From Chromobacterium sp. ATCC 53434 (lineage in GTDB: Bacteria; Pseudomonadota; Gammaproteobacteria; Burkholderiales; Chromobacteriaceae): a stretch of DNA of 64,000 nucleotides. Shown piece by piece: positions 18,716-27,651 of the stretch. The notes beneath the pieces are model-generated. The model searched no databases. It was not told where the DNA came from and saw only the letters and a list, made by a program, of their open reading frames with translations. The stretch lies in NCBI RefSeq assembly GCF_002848345.1, contig NZ_CP025429.1, forward strand, positions 2,604,001 to 2,668,000. Reading direction: 5' to 3'. Position 1 is the first letter of the stretch. Every line of letters starts with the position of its first letter. The position numbers were made by a program, and so were the translations under genes.

Positions 18716-19104
18716 TGCACCCTCCCCAGGTAGAAGCCGGCCACCGAGCCATGCAATTCGTCCTCGGCGCGGCCGCTCATCGAAGCCAGCGTCGCCAGCG
18801 CCGCCAGATAGTCGTCGGCGGCCCGGACGAAGACCGGATCGCCCTCGAAGCCGGCATGCCGGCGCAGGGCCGGCAAGGCGCCGGCGCCCAACTCCGTCGC
18901 GCGCTCCTCGGCCAGCAGCGTCATCACGCACATGCGCTCGACCGCCAGTTGCAGAAACGGCAGGTAGGACCAGCGCGCGTCCTCCTCCTCGTCCAGCGCC
19001 TCCGGCGGCCACTCGCCGGCCAGCCCCTGCTCCGCCAGCGCCGCCTCGAACGCCATCTCCAGCTGAGCGTCGCAGCCGGTCGAAATCATGTCTCGCCCAT
19101 TCAT
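18712..19104 (-). CDS. Hypothetical acidic protein
   Basis: 130 residues, acidic and Ala/Leu-rich, probably all-helical and cytoplasmic; no signal peptide or membrane span. Family not recognised. It heads the unit ending in dotL and its stop overlaps the next start (ATGA). The start is uncertain: ATG 19104 has an AT-only leader, while ATG 19089 (MISTGCDAQ) has GGGCGAG upstream. Confidence 0.65.
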   Translation of the reverse strand: MNGRDMISTGCDAQLEMAFEAALAEQGLAGEWPPEALDEEEDARWSYLPFLQLAVERMCVMTLLAEERATELGAGALPALRRHAGFEGDPVFVRAADDYLAALATLASMSGRAEDELHGSVAGFYLGRVQ

Positions 19105-19121
19105 AATAATTATATTTTAAT

Positions 19122-19142
19122 TAGTATTTCAATATAACAATA
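19122..19142 (-). promoter_or_regulatory. Weak copy of the locus-wide AT motif
   Basis: On the minus strand this reads TATTGTTATATTGAAATACTA, 18-38 bases upstream of the hypothetical gene that heads the dotL unit. It matches the repeated AAAGTTTGATATNNTA box only partly. The 65 bases upstream of 19104 are almost pure A/T, as expected for a promoter. Confidence 0.35.
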
Positions 19143-19169
19143 AAATAAAACCCCAATAAAGACGCCCGC

Positions 19170-19916
19170 TCAGGCGCCGACCGCCAGCACGCGCACGCCC
19201 GTCGGCCGGCTTTCGCTCTCCATGCTCAGGCCCTTGTAGAGATTTTCGATCTCGGCCGTTTCCTGCGCATGCGCCAGCGGCACCGCGCGCACCACCGCGG
19301 ACGGCCCGGCCTCGGGCTCCACCGGCAACACCGGAATGACATCGTCGTCGGCATCCCGACCGGGCAACGCCCCCCTGCCGGCCTCCGCCGGCAGCGGCGG
19401 CTGATCCAGCAAAGCGATCCGCTCCACCCGCCGCACCATGCCGGACAGCGCGGAGCCGATATCCTGGCGCAGCGTATGGCGGTAATTGACGGTGCCATTG
19501 ACCCTGGCCGTCGGCATCAGCAGCACATGATCGGCATGGATATCGCCGGACAGGGTGCCCGCCACCACCACCACCCTGGCGTGCAGATCGCCGTTGACGT
19601 CGCCGCCCTGGCTGATGATGACGATGGGATCGCAGTCCGCCACCGAGCCATTGGGGATCAGGCTGCCCAACACCTTGCCCGACACCTTGACGCCCCGGCC
19701 GATGAAGATGTCGCCGTGGATTTCCATGTCGATCTCGATCAGCGAGCGGATCTGCTCGCGGGTAATCGTCGGCGTGCTGGGCTTGGGCGCCTCGGCCACG
19801 CCGGCGCCGGCCAGCCTCTTGCCCGCCTCCTGCTCCAGCGCTTCCGCCTGGCGGATAGACTGCAGCTTGCTGACGGTATCGCTGCCCAGCAGCATCTTCG
19901 CGAAAAACTTGCGCAT
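19170..19916 (-). CDS. Bactofilin-family (polymer-forming) protein
   Basis: 248 residues. The centre (about 55-150) shows the repeating short beta-strand pattern of bactofilins: IEIDMEIHGDIFIGRGVKVSGKVLGSL, then GGDVNGDLHARVVVVAGTLSGDIHADHVLLMPTARVNGTVNYR. Bactofilins assemble into filaments under the membrane and position other machinery. The N-terminus is charged; the last 85 residues are Pro/Glu-rich and disordered-looking, longer than usual. Downstream of the DotF-like gene by 25 bases, with AAGGATT before the start. A bactofilin inside a type IVB secretion locus is unusual and may localise the apparatus. Confidence 0.87.
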   Translation of the reverse strand: MRKFFAKMLLGSDTVSKLQSIRQAEALEQEAGKRLAGAGVAEAPKPSTPTITREQIRSLIEIDMEIHGDIFIGRGVKVSGKVLGSLIPNGSVADCDPIVIISQGGDVNGDLHARVVVVAGTLSGDIHADHVLLMPTARVNGTVNYRHTLRQDIGSALSGMVRRVERIALLDQPPLPAEAGRGALPGRDADDDVIPVLPVEPEAGPSAVVRAVPLAHAQETAEIENLYKGLSMESESRPTGVRVLAVGA

Positions 19917-19941
19917 ATCGATAATCCTTTGCCTTGTCGAC

Positions 19942-20862
19942 TCAGAAACTGACCTTGTAGCGGCCGCGATCGGTTTCCACCACTTGCGCCTGCTGATCGA
20001 TGCTCTGAATCACCTCGCCGTTCTTGAAATGATCGCCCACCCGCAATTCCGCGGCGCTGCCGTTGGCCTTGCGCACCCACACCGAAGTGGCCGACATGCC
20101 CAGCACCTTGCTGGCGCCGTCGCCGTCGCGCGTCTTTTGCTGCGCCCGCTCAACATGGCCGGAACGGGTGGATTTGGCGGCGCTCAGCTGGCGGTTGCGC
20201 GCGGTCAGCGTTTTCACTTCCTTCTCCAGCCGGGCCACCTTGGCCTCCATCGTCTCCTCCGGCGCAGCGGCCTTCGGCTGCGAAGCGTCGCCGTCGGCCG
20301 GCCGCTCGACCGCGGCGGTCTTGCCCCCCAACGCGGCCTTGCCGGCGGACGGCGCCAGCAACGCCGGCTCCTTCTCCGGCGCGGAGGCCTCGACGACCAA
20401 CGGCGACGCCGTGGCCGGGGCCGTTGCCGCCGGACTCAGGGTCGTCGGCGCCGCTTGCGCCGGTTGGACAAGCGCCGGCGCGGCGGCGGCCGGCGGCTGA
20501 AGCTGCTGCTGCTGCTGCGCGGTCGGCAACGGTCTGGCCGGTTCCATGGCCTGCATCGGAGCGGCCTGGCCGGTATCGGGAATCGGCTGCGTCATGAAGA
20601 ATTTCTGCACGATGGGCTTGCCCAGCATCACCAGCACCACGCCGCCGATCAGCACCAGCAGCGCGATGCGCTGGGTATTGCGCTTCGGCGCCTCCGTCGC
20701 GGACGTCTCATCGGACTCGTCCTCGAACTTCAGCTCCTGGTGGGAAGCGGCGGACGCCGGCTTCGCGGCGCTGCGCGCCACCGGCGGCTCGTCCTCGAAG
20801 CCCAGCCGGTCGTCGTCCAGCGCCAGGCTTTCCGCATCGCCAAAATCGTGCACTCCGTTCAT
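19942..20862 (-). CDS. DotF/TraP-like inner-membrane protein
   Basis: 306 residues: acidic cytoplasmic N-terminus (1-62), one membrane span (about 64-82, RIALLVLIGGVVLVMLG), a Pro/Ala/Gln-rich linker, a coiled-coil (about 203-225, EAKVARLEKEVKTLTARNRQL), then a small C-terminal beta domain (ELRVGDHFKNGEVIQSIDQQAQVVETDRGRYKV) of the PilP/GspC type. This layout matches IcmG/DotF and plasmid TraP, which bridge the inner-membrane complex and the core. Sequence similarity is weak apart from the C-terminal domain, so this is a context-based call. The stop lies 25 bases before the bactofilin gene. Confidence 0.62.
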   Translation of the reverse strand: MNGVHDFGDAESLALDDDRLGFEDEPPVARSAAKPASAASHQELKFEDESDETSATEAPKRNTQRIALLVLIGGVVLVMLGKPIVQKFFMTQPIPDTGQAAPMQAMEPARPLPTAQQQQQLQPPAAAAPALVQPAQAAPTTLSPAATAPATASPLVVEASAPEKEPALLAPSAGKAALGGKTAAVERPADGDASQPKAAAPEETMEAKVARLEKEVKTLTARNRQLSAAKSTRSGHVERAQQKTRDGDGASKVLGMSATSVWVRKANGSAAELRVGDHFKNGEVIQSIDQQAQVVETDRGRYKVSF

Positions 20863-20925
20863 TCTGACACCTCGTCGAAGATTTGATTAATCCGTTCGCT
20901 GATAACTATGTTATATTGAAGTACA

Positions 20926-20943
20926 TACTAAATCAAACTTTTT
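20926..20943 (-). promoter_or_regulatory. Locus-wide AT motif, copy upstream of dotF-like gene
   Basis: Minus strand AAAAAGTTTGATTTAGTA, 64-81 bases upstream of the DotF-like start. It also lies just before the ribosome site of the divergent plus-strand gene at 20954, so it may serve both directions. Confidence 0.6.
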
Positions 20944-20953
20944 GGAGAAAGCA

Positions 20954-21652
20954 ATGCCCGCTTTGGACATGCCGGCACTGCCCGCGGCCGACCCGCTGAC
21001 CATCCCGTATCGCAGTGCCGCGCCTCGCGACTACGCCCAGGCTCGCGACATCCTGGTAAAGGCCGGCCTTCGCGCGGCGGACATCGCGAAAAACAGACTG
21101 AACCACCCGGCCGGCGACAAGTCGCTCGCGCAGCGGCGCAGCAACTTCATCGTCAATCAAGGCCGGCTGCAGGCGGCGCTGGGCTTCGTCAAGCTGGCGC
21201 TGCTGGCCGATGGCGGGCCGCGCGCGCCGGTAAGCCTGTACTGGAAGATAGGCGAACGCGTGGTGTTCCAGGCCAAGGCCTCGCCCAGCGCCGACGTCTG
21301 CGACGGCGTGCGCCGCATCTGGATGTCGGCCATCTGGCAAGACATCTGGGACAAGGGCGTCTCCAAGCAGCAGATCGATCTCGCCAACCTCCCCGGCGCG
21401 ATGTTCCAGAGCGGCAAGGCCCTGTTCGACAATCCCGCCGCCGGCAGCGCGCGTTACAGCGCGCAGGCCAGCGCGACGCTGGCCAGCGGCGGCGAAATCC
21501 TCATCAACGGCCGGCCCGCCCAGCCATTCCGCAGTTTCAGCCTGGACGCCACACTGTCCAGAACCTGCCTGAACGGCGCGATGACCTACACCGGCGCCGG
21601 CGCCGCCCTGCCGCTTTACCAGGCGCCCTATCCGGGCCTGTTCCAACCCTGA
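20954..21652 (+). CDS. Hypothetical protein upstream of prepilin peptidase
   Basis: 232 residues starting at ATG 20954, seven bases after GGAG; a TTG at 20942 opens the same frame but overlaps that site. No signal peptide or membrane span. It has an N-terminal helical half (RDYAQARDILVKAGLRAADIAKNRLN) and a mixed half with VSLYWKIGERVVFQ and IWMSAIWQDIWDKGVSKQQIDLANLP. Family not recognised. It is followed after eight bases by the prepilin peptidase gene, so it probably belongs to pilus or secretion function. Confidence 0.7.
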   Translation: MPALDMPALPAADPLTIPYRSAAPRDYAQARDILVKAGLRAADIAKNRLNHPAGDKSLAQRRSNFIVNQGRLQAALGFVKLALLADGGPRAPVSLYWKIGERVVFQAKASPSADVCDGVRRIWMSAIWQDIWDKGVSKQQIDLANLPGAMFQSGKALFDNPAAGSARYSAQASATLASGGEILINGRPAQPFRSFSLDATLSRTCLNGAMTYTGAGAALPLYQAPYPGLFQP

Positions 21653-21660
21653 GCCGCACC

Positions 21661-22584
21661 ATGCCCGATAAAAAAGACCTGCTGATCCTGGGCGGCCTCG
21701 CCGCGCTGCTGACCGCCGGCTTCGGCTGGCTCGGCGTTTCCGCCGCCGAACCGGCGCGGGCCGCCGCCAGCCTGATGGCGATCGGCCTGCTGCTCGGCAG
21801 CTTTCTCAATGTCCTGGTCTACCGGCTGCCGCGGATGCTGCAGGCCGATTGGGAGCGGGAGTGCGCGGAATACGTCGGCCAGCCTCCGCCGGCGACCGGG
21901 TTCAGCCTCGCGCGACCGCACTCGCACTGCCCGGCTTGCGGCAACACGCTGCGCCCCTGGCAGCTGGTGCCGCTGCTGGGCTATGCGCTGCTGCGCGGGC
22001 GCTGCGGCTTCTGCGACGAAACGATAGGCATCCGCTACCCGCTGGTCGAGCTGCTGACCGGCTGCGCTTTCGCGGCCATAGGCTGGCGTCTCGGCTTCCA
22101 GCCCGCCGCCTTCGCCCAGCTGGCGCTGTGCTATCTGCTTCTGGCGCTGGCATTGATCGACTTCGACAGCCGCTTGCTGCCGGACTGCCTGACCCAGCCG
22201 CTGCTGTGGCTGGGCCTGCTGGCCAATCTGTTTCATTTAATGGTGCCGCTGACGGACGCGGTGGCCGGCGCGATGGCCGGCTATCTGTCGATGTGGGGCA
22301 TCGCCGCCGTCTTCCGCGCCCTCACCGGCAAGGACGGACTGGGACAGGGGGATTTCAAGCTGGTGGCGGCGCTGGGCGGCTGGCTGGGCTGGAGCGCCGT
22401 GCCGCTGATCATCGGATTCGGCGCGACGATGAGCGCGCTGTCCGGTCTGCTGTTGATACGCGCAGGCCGCCTCGACGCGGACCAGGCCCAACCGTTCGGC
22501 CCCTGGCTGATCGCAGCCGGCGTCGTCGCCTGGCTGTGGGGCGGAAAAATCACCGCCTGGTATCTGGCCGCCGCCGGGTGGTAA
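21661..22584 (+). CDS. Type IV prepilin peptidase (A24 family)
   Basis: 307 residues with about eight hydrophobic segments. The zinc tetracysteine of PilD/PulO enzymes is present (CPACG near 99 and CGFCD near 117), and both catalytic aspartates are in place: LIDFDSRLLPD (about 161) and the GXGD site GQGDFK (about 223-228). It cuts the leader of the pilin PilS and pseudopilins such as PilV and usually N-methylates the new N-terminus. A dedicated copy in the locus parallels PilU of plasmid R64 and makes the pilus system self-sufficient. Confidence 0.94.
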   Translation: MPDKKDLLILGGLAALLTAGFGWLGVSAAEPARAAASLMAIGLLLGSFLNVLVYRLPRMLQADWERECAEYVGQPPPATGFSLARPHSHCPACGNTLRPWQLVPLLGYALLRGRCGFCDETIGIRYPLVELLTGCAFAAIGWRLGFQPAAFAQLALCYLLLALALIDFDSRLLPDCLTQPLLWLGLLANLFHLMVPLTDAVAGAMAGYLSMWGIAAVFRALTGKDGLGQGDFKLVAALGGWLGWSAVPLIIGFGATMSALSGLLLIRAGRLDADQAQPFGPWLIAAGVVAWLWGGKITAWYLAAAGW

Positions 22585-22737
22585 GGCGGCCGCAGCCATC
22601 AAAACAAATGCCTAAAAATTCAAAAAGCAAATGCCAATAAAATTTTTAGCCATTTTAAGTATATTTACGCATACAGAGTTGTTTAAAATATCAGTATCAT
22701 CTGTTAGGTCCAAATAGTAAATTCAGAACAAAAACAA

Positions 22738-23004
22738 ATGACCTGGCATATTGAAGACGATGTAGGCGTGATCATCAGAGGTTCCGAGGCGAGTTGCGCC
22801 CACTGGATGCGGCAGATTCGCCAAAAACGCATGCAAGGCCATCCGTCCTCCACCCGCGGCACGTTGCGCATGGTCGACCATCGCGGCCTGGTCGTCGCCT
22901 GTCTGCTCGACTTCTCCACGGCCAGGTCCGATACCGCGGGCCATCCGTCCAGACGGGCCGCGGCGGACGAACCCCGCGCCTGGCTCGATCAGGACAGCGG
23001 CTGA
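22738..23004 (+). CDS. Small hypothetical protein
   Basis: 88 residues (begins TWHIEDDVGVIIRG). The first 60 residues look like a small folded domain (strand-helix-turn-strand with SCAHWMRQIRQKRM and MVDHRGLVVACLLDF); the tail is low-complexity. No clear ribosome site precedes the ATG, but the upstream 150 bases are AT-rich like a promoter. The end overlaps the 3' end of the opposing EAL gene by 16 bases. Family not recognised. Confidence 0.45.
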   Translation: MTWHIEDDVGVIIRGSEASCAHWMRQIRQKRMQGHPSSTRGTLRMVDHRGLVVACLLDFSTARSDTAGHPSRRAAADEPRAWLDQDSG

Positions 23005-23798
23005 CGCGCCGGCGCCGCCGGCACGCCGCCGTCGGCCAGCATCTCCCTCAACGCCGGCTCCGACACCGCCGGCGAATACAGATACCCCTGCCAGTAGTCG
23101 GCGTCCATTTCGCGGATGGCCTCAAGCTGCGCCGGCGTCTCCACCCCCTCGCACACCGTCTGCATTCCCAGATCCCGCGCCATGCGAATCAGATTGCGCA
23201 TGATGATATGGTCGCGCTCGACCTGAAGCATCCGCCGGGTGAAGCTGCAATCGATCTTGATCGTCGTGGCCGGCAGGTGGCGCAAATGCTCCAGCACCGA
23301 AAAACCGGTGCCGAAATCGTCTATCGCCACCCGGACGCCGATGGCGCGCAGCTCCCGCACCACGCCAACCATGGTCGGCAGATCATGGAACAGATAGGAC
23401 TCGGTGATCTCCAGCTCCAGCGCCGACGGGTCGACGTCGGCGCGCCTCAACAGGCGTTCCGTCTTGCCCGGCAGCGAGTCGGTGATCTGCCGTCCCGACA
23501 GATTGACGGCGACGGTGAAGCCGGGCACCCGCCACGATGCCAACGCGCGCACCGCGCTCTCCATGCCCCAGTCGCCCAGCTCCACGATGAAGCCGCTCTC
23601 TTCCGCCTGCGGAATGAAACCGGCCGGTCCCTCCAGCCCCGGACGGCCGGGGCGCGCCCAACGCATCAGCGCCTCCGCGCCGGAGATCCGCGAGGTGCGG
23701 CAGCAAAGCTGCGGCTGGTAGTGCATGCGGAATTCGCGGTTGCGCAAAGCCGCGGCCAGGCCTTCCCGGCTTGGCGTCTCAAACGAATGGTCATGCAT
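22989..23798 (-). CDS. EAL-domain c-di-GMP phosphodiesterase
   Basis: 269 residues from the ATG at 23798, with GGAAGAG seven bases upstream; an earlier in-frame start at 23831 lacks this. A stand-alone EAL domain: signature EALMRW (about 42-47), NLSGRQI, ELEITES, DDFGTG (about 157-162), KIDCSF and EGVE are all present, so it should hydrolyse c-di-GMP. No sensory or membrane part, hence cytoplasmic. It is the last gene after dotA, separated by a 10-bp hairpin, which suggests lower co-transcription. It may lower c-di-GMP to control pilus or secretion activity. Confidence 0.88.
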   Translation of the reverse strand: MHDHSFETPSREGLAAALRNREFRMHYQPQLCCRTSRISGAEALMRWARPGRPGLEGPAGFIPQAEESGFIVELGDWGMESAVRALASWRVPGFTVAVNLSGRQITDSLPGKTERLLRRADVDPSALELEITESYLFHDLPTMVGVVRELRAIGVRVAIDDFGTGFSVLEHLRHLPATTIKIDCSFTRRMLQVERDHIIMRNLIRMARDLGMQTVCEGVETPAQLEAIREMDADYWQGYLYSPAVSEPALREMLADGGVPAAPARQPLS

Positions 23799-23844
23799 CG
23801 TCACACTCTTCCGAAATCTTGATTTGCCCAAATCGCCGCCAGTG

Positions 23845-23871
23845 GCCGGCGGGCGAAACCCGCCCGCCGGC
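23845..23871 (-). terminator. Intercistronic hairpin between dotA and EAL gene
   Basis: Perfect inverted repeat GCCGGCGGGC/GCCCGCCGGC with a 7-base loop, immediately after the dotA stop. No T run follows on the minus strand, so it may only attenuate or stabilise the message 3' end. Confidence 0.5.
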
Positions 23872-23877
23872 GCCAGC

Positions 23878-26016
23878 CTATTTGCCGCCCATCCGCTTGT
23901 GGCCCCACACGGCGTTGCCTACCGTGGACGCGCCGCCGGACATATCGGTCAGCCTTGGCGTGTTGACCACGCCCAGCTGGTTCTTGCCGTCCTGCAGCGA
24001 ATCGGACTGCGGATTGATGTTCAGCCAGTTGGCTATGCGGTGCGGCAGCGAAATCATCAGCCCCATGGTCATGAAAGTGACGCCGATCACCACCGCGGCC
24101 ATCAGCATCGGCTTGACCAGGAAATCCAGCGAGGCGCCGATGGCGGTCGAGCCGGTCACCGACATCATCATTTCAAAGGCGAACGGCACCGCCACGTTGA
24201 ATAGCGTCATCGAGGCGCAGAAACCCAGCACCACCAGCAGCGGGAACAGCGTGACATAGGCCAGCAGCCCCCAACCGGTCTCGGCGCGGCTGTGCACCAG
24301 CGAATCGCCGTCCGGCAGCATGTGGAAGATCATCCACAGCGGCGAGGCCAGCACCGCCACCACCAGCCAGATCACCCACTCCAGCGTCATCAGCACGAAG
24401 TAGATGGTCGGCAGCGACGGCAGCAGCATGGTCAGCACCATGCTGGCCATGATGGCGGACTTGGCCATCATCGTGGCCACGTCGGCCATGCCGGCGCCGG
24501 AGATCGACTTGACGGCGTTGGAGATCATCGCGTTGTCGCCCGAGGACTTCGCGGCCTCGCACTTGGCCGGCGCGCCGGCCGGACCGGCCACGGTGTCGCG
24601 GCTGTCGCAGACCAGCATGTCCAGCGTGGTGGTGCCGAACATGTTCAGCAGGCCGCCCAGCCGCTGCACCGCGTCGAAGGCGCCGACGTCGTAGGCGCTG
24701 TTGCCGAAACCGAACAGCAGATTGCGCAGCACCCGGTTCTCCACCTGTATCTGCAACTCGGTCAGCGCCGATACCGCGCTGGCGTTGGCCGCAGAGGCCA
24801 GGTTGCCGAAGAAGCCGCCCAGAATGCCCTGCACCGAGAAGTTGACCGTCTTGAACGCGTTCTTGAACGCCATCCGGGCCTGGTCGTTCAGCGCCATGCC
24901 GGCGCGGGTCTCGTCGCCGATGTCCTTGAAGGTGAACTTGGGCTCGCCGGAGTAATAGATGTAGTTGTCGATCTCGCCGCTGAACGACGAGTACTTCTGG
25001 TAGAAGTTGCCGAGCCCCGGCCAGCCCAGCTTCTGCACCGCCTTGACGTTCTCCTTGATCACACCGCTCATGTCCATGTCGATGGCGCTGTTCATCTGCG
25101 TCAAATAGGCGCCCGCCAACAGCGCCAACGAGTTCTCGTCCAGCACGCCGCCGCTCTGCCGCAGCAGGTTCTCCACCGCCTTCCGCAGCCAGACTGCGGC
25201 GCGCTGTATCGCCCCGCACTGGCTGGACAAGGGCGCCTGCGCGCAATCGACCTTGCTGCTGTCGTAATTGGCCGGCGTACCGCCCGCCGCCGCCCCCTGT
25301 CCGGACGAGGCCGGCGTGCCGGCGCCGCTGCAGATGTCCGACACTGACTGGGTGATGGCCTGGGTCGAGCCGGATATCACGCCCCACAAGGTGGTGGCGC
25401 TGCTGGCGCCAGCGGCATTGCTCGCGCCGCCGGCGCTGGCGTCGCGCTTGCCGCCGCCTGAGGCGCCCGGCGTCGAGCCGGCCAGCCCCAGGTTCTTCGC
25501 CGAATCGACGCACACCACGCTGGCCGTGATCGCGGCGAAGGCCGTGGCCGCCATCGCGGTGTTGTTGAACAACGAGACCGGCCGGCTGTGGACGTAGCCG
25601 TTGCCGGGCAGGAACACGCGGGACGCCAGCACATTGGCCGCCTCGTTGCCTATGTAATTGCCCAGCAGCGCCAGACCCACCACCATCACCTGGATCGCCG
25701 ACAAGCCGCCCGGCACCACCGGCGCCGAGAACATCAGGCCGCCGACGCCGCGCAGCGGCACGATCACCGCCGACCAGCGCTTGCCCAGCACCACGCCCTC
25801 CTGCGACGAATAGATCAGGCCCATCGCCATGATGTAAAACGTGATCAGCGGCGTGAACCACAAGGCCACGTCGGCCGCCAGCGCCATGCCGGTGGTCATC
25901 GGCGCCGAGTTCACCCCGGTGGCGTGGATGCCGTAGTAGGACAAGGCGTCGCTGCCCAGCACCCGCTCCAGAAACACGAAGCCAATGCCCTTGGCCCCTT
26001 CGCTCAATACGCTCAT
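23878..26016 (-). CDS. dotA: DotA/TraY-type inner-membrane protein
   Basis: 712 residues, shorter than Legionella DotA (about 1,050) but close to plasmid TraY. It has hydrophobic clusters at both ends (about 45-140 and 480-650) flanking a long periplasmic region; LWFTPLITFYIMAMGLIYSSQEGVVLGKRWSAV and VVGLALLGNYIGNEAANVLA near the start and FYFVLMTLEWVIWLVVAVLASPLWMIFHMLPDG-like sequence near the end are characteristic. It is a polytopic component of the type IVB channel. GGGAGAGG precedes the start. It is the last secretion gene of its unit, after two unknown exported proteins. Confidence 0.9.
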   Translation of the reverse strand: MSVLSEGAKGIGFVFLERVLGSDALSYYGIHATGVNSAPMTTGMALAADVALWFTPLITFYIMAMGLIYSSQEGVVLGKRWSAVIVPLRGVGGLMFSAPVVPGGLSAIQVMVVGLALLGNYIGNEAANVLASRVFLPGNGYVHSRPVSLFNNTAMAATAFAAITASVVCVDSAKNLGLAGSTPGASGGGKRDASAGGASNAAGASSATTLWGVISGSTQAITQSVSDICSGAGTPASSGQGAAAGGTPANYDSSKVDCAQAPLSSQCGAIQRAAVWLRKAVENLLRQSGGVLDENSLALLAGAYLTQMNSAIDMDMSGVIKENVKAVQKLGWPGLGNFYQKYSSFSGEIDNYIYYSGEPKFTFKDIGDETRAGMALNDQARMAFKNAFKTVNFSVQGILGGFFGNLASAANASAVSALTELQIQVENRVLRNLLFGFGNSAYDVGAFDAVQRLGGLLNMFGTTTLDMLVCDSRDTVAGPAGAPAKCEAAKSSGDNAMISNAVKSISGAGMADVATMMAKSAIMASMVLTMLLPSLPTIYFVLMTLEWVIWLVVAVLASPLWMIFHMLPDGDSLVHSRAETGWGLLAYVTLFPLLVVLGFCASMTLFNVAVPFAFEMMMSVTGSTAIGASLDFLVKPMLMAAVVIGVTFMTMGLMISLPHRIANWLNINPQSDSLQDGKNQLGVVNTPRLTDMSGGASTVGNAVWGHKRMGGK

Positions 26017-26025
26017 ACCCTCTCC

Positions 26026-27651
26026 CTATCGCCCATTGATCGCGCCCGCCGGCGCGCCCTGGCCCAATCCGGCCAGCTGCCGCTCGCGCTCGGCATTGCC
26101 CTGCATGCCGGACGAGGCGGCGAACAGCCGCTCGAAGCGCAGCTGCGATTGCGCGGTTTGCAACTGGATCTCCGTCGACAACTGCTTCAGCATCACCCGG
26201 CAGCCATTGGCCTGCCCGGTGCTCAACTGGCCTATCACCTTGGGCGTGAACATCTGCACCGTGCTCATCAGCTGATTGATGCGGTCCTGCGCCATCCAAC
26301 CCTCCAGATAACTGTCGTAGCTCTGGCTGAATACCGAGGCTTGCTGGGCGCGGATCGCCAGTTCCTCCTGGTACGCCGGCGAGCCCGGCGGACTGGTGAA
26401 CGGCAGCGTCGGCTCCAGCCCCAGCGTCAGCCAGGCGTTGCGGCGCACCATCTCCTTGTCGGCCGCGCCGGCCGGCAGCAATCGGCCGTCGGCGCCCAGC
26501 CTCGGCCCTATCGCGTACGGCCGCATCACCGCCGCGCGGCGCTCGGCCGGGTAGTTGCCCACCCAGGCATAGAAGGACACCGGCTGGTCGCCGGCCTGCA
26601 GCCAGCCGGCCAGCTCGCCGCGCTCCTGCCGCGCATGGCGCTCGATCACCTGCTGGTTGGCGCGCACGCCGCCGGAAGTGCCGAAGTCGGACGCGCCGTC
26701 GGCGTTCGGATACGACGGCAGATTCTGCTTGCCCCAGGTGGCATCCTGCTGCTGGCGACCCAGATTGCTTTCGAAACCCAGTTTTTTCAGATACAGCTCG
26801 AATTCCTTGCGCATCTCCTCGATGCGGTGCTTCCAGTTGTCCAGCTTTTGCTTCTGCGTCAGGTACCAGCTGATGAACGGCCCGATATAGGGCACGTTCC
26901 TGATAGTCTCCGCCGAGATCTTGGTGGTGATGTTTTCGCGTATCACCTTCTTGATCCAGGCCTTGAAATAGTCCTCGACCTGCTGCTTGACATAGTCGGC
27001 CGCGCTGTTGACCAGCGAACGCACGATCTGGTCGCCGTTCAGGCCGCCAAGGTATTGCACCGTCGGATTGCGCGACGCCCACACCACCGCGTCGGCCACC
27101 TGGCCGGCCAGGCCGGGCAAAGCCCTGGCCATGTCCTGGGCGATCGCCTGGTTGCTCATATTGGCCAAGACCTGCGGCGGATACTTGCCCTGGACGTACT
27201 GGATCAGCGCCCCCTGCATCTTGGCCACCAGTTCGTTGGCCAGCGCGTCCTGCATGCCGTAGTAGTCCAGACTGGAAGCCTCCAGCAACTGCGGCCGCAG
27301 CCAGTCGTAGTCGCCGACCGCGTCGCGGTAGGTCTGGCTGCCCTCGCCGGCCGGCAGCGCCTGGGCGTCCTGGCGCAGCTTGGCCAGCTGTCGCTCGACA
27401 TAGGCCTGCTGCAGCGCCGGATAGCCGCTCAGCGTCTGGCTCTGCGCCAGCGCCTGCAGCCGCTGCGCCAACTCCGCCCCGCCCTGGCCGGCCCCGTAGC
27501 CGGCCGCCGCCGCCTCGGCCCGCGCGGAGGCGATGGTGCCGGTCAGGCCGGGCACCATCTGCATGCCCAGCAGGCAGGCCAGCGCCACCCCCGACACGCC
27601 CTGGACCCAGCGTTTGCCGACCGCGGCCTTCAGGCGTCCCTTATTTGGCAT
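26026..27651 (-). CDS. Large exported protein upstream of dotA, unknown
   Basis: 541 residues with an N-terminal hydrophobic signal/anchor (about 17-45, VSGVALACLLGMQMVPGLTG). The rest is hydrophilic and helical, with VPYIGPFISWYLTQKQKLDNWKHRIEEMRKEFELYLKKLG near the middle. The C-terminal 130 residues resemble those of the next-upstream gene (WLTLGLEPTLPF and a YDSY motif in both), so the two look like divergent paralogues. It occupies the position of traW/icmX beside traY/dotA in plasmid R64 and Legionella, but I see no clear similarity to those. It overlaps its upstream neighbour by 11 bases. Confidence 0.75.
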   Translation of the reverse strand: MPNKGRLKAAVGKRWVQGVSGVALACLLGMQMVPGLTGTIASARAEAAAAGYGAGQGGAELAQRLQALAQSQTLSGYPALQQAYVERQLAKLRQDAQALPAGEGSQTYRDAVGDYDWLRPQLLEASSLDYYGMQDALANELVAKMQGALIQYVQGKYPPQVLANMSNQAIAQDMARALPGLAGQVADAVVWASRNPTVQYLGGLNGDQIVRSLVNSAADYVKQQVEDYFKAWIKKVIRENITTKISAETIRNVPYIGPFISWYLTQKQKLDNWKHRIEEMRKEFELYLKKLGFESNLGRQQQDATWGKQNLPSYPNADGASDFGTSGGVRANQQVIERHARQERGELAGWLQAGDQPVSFYAWVGNYPAERRAAVMRPYAIGPRLGADGRLLPAGAADKEMVRRNAWLTLGLEPTLPFTSPPGSPAYQEELAIRAQQASVFSQSYDSYLEGWMAQDRINQLMSTVQMFTPKVIGQLSTGQANGCRVMLKQLSTEIQLQTAQSQLRFERLFAASSGMQGNAERERQLAGLGQGAPAGAINGR

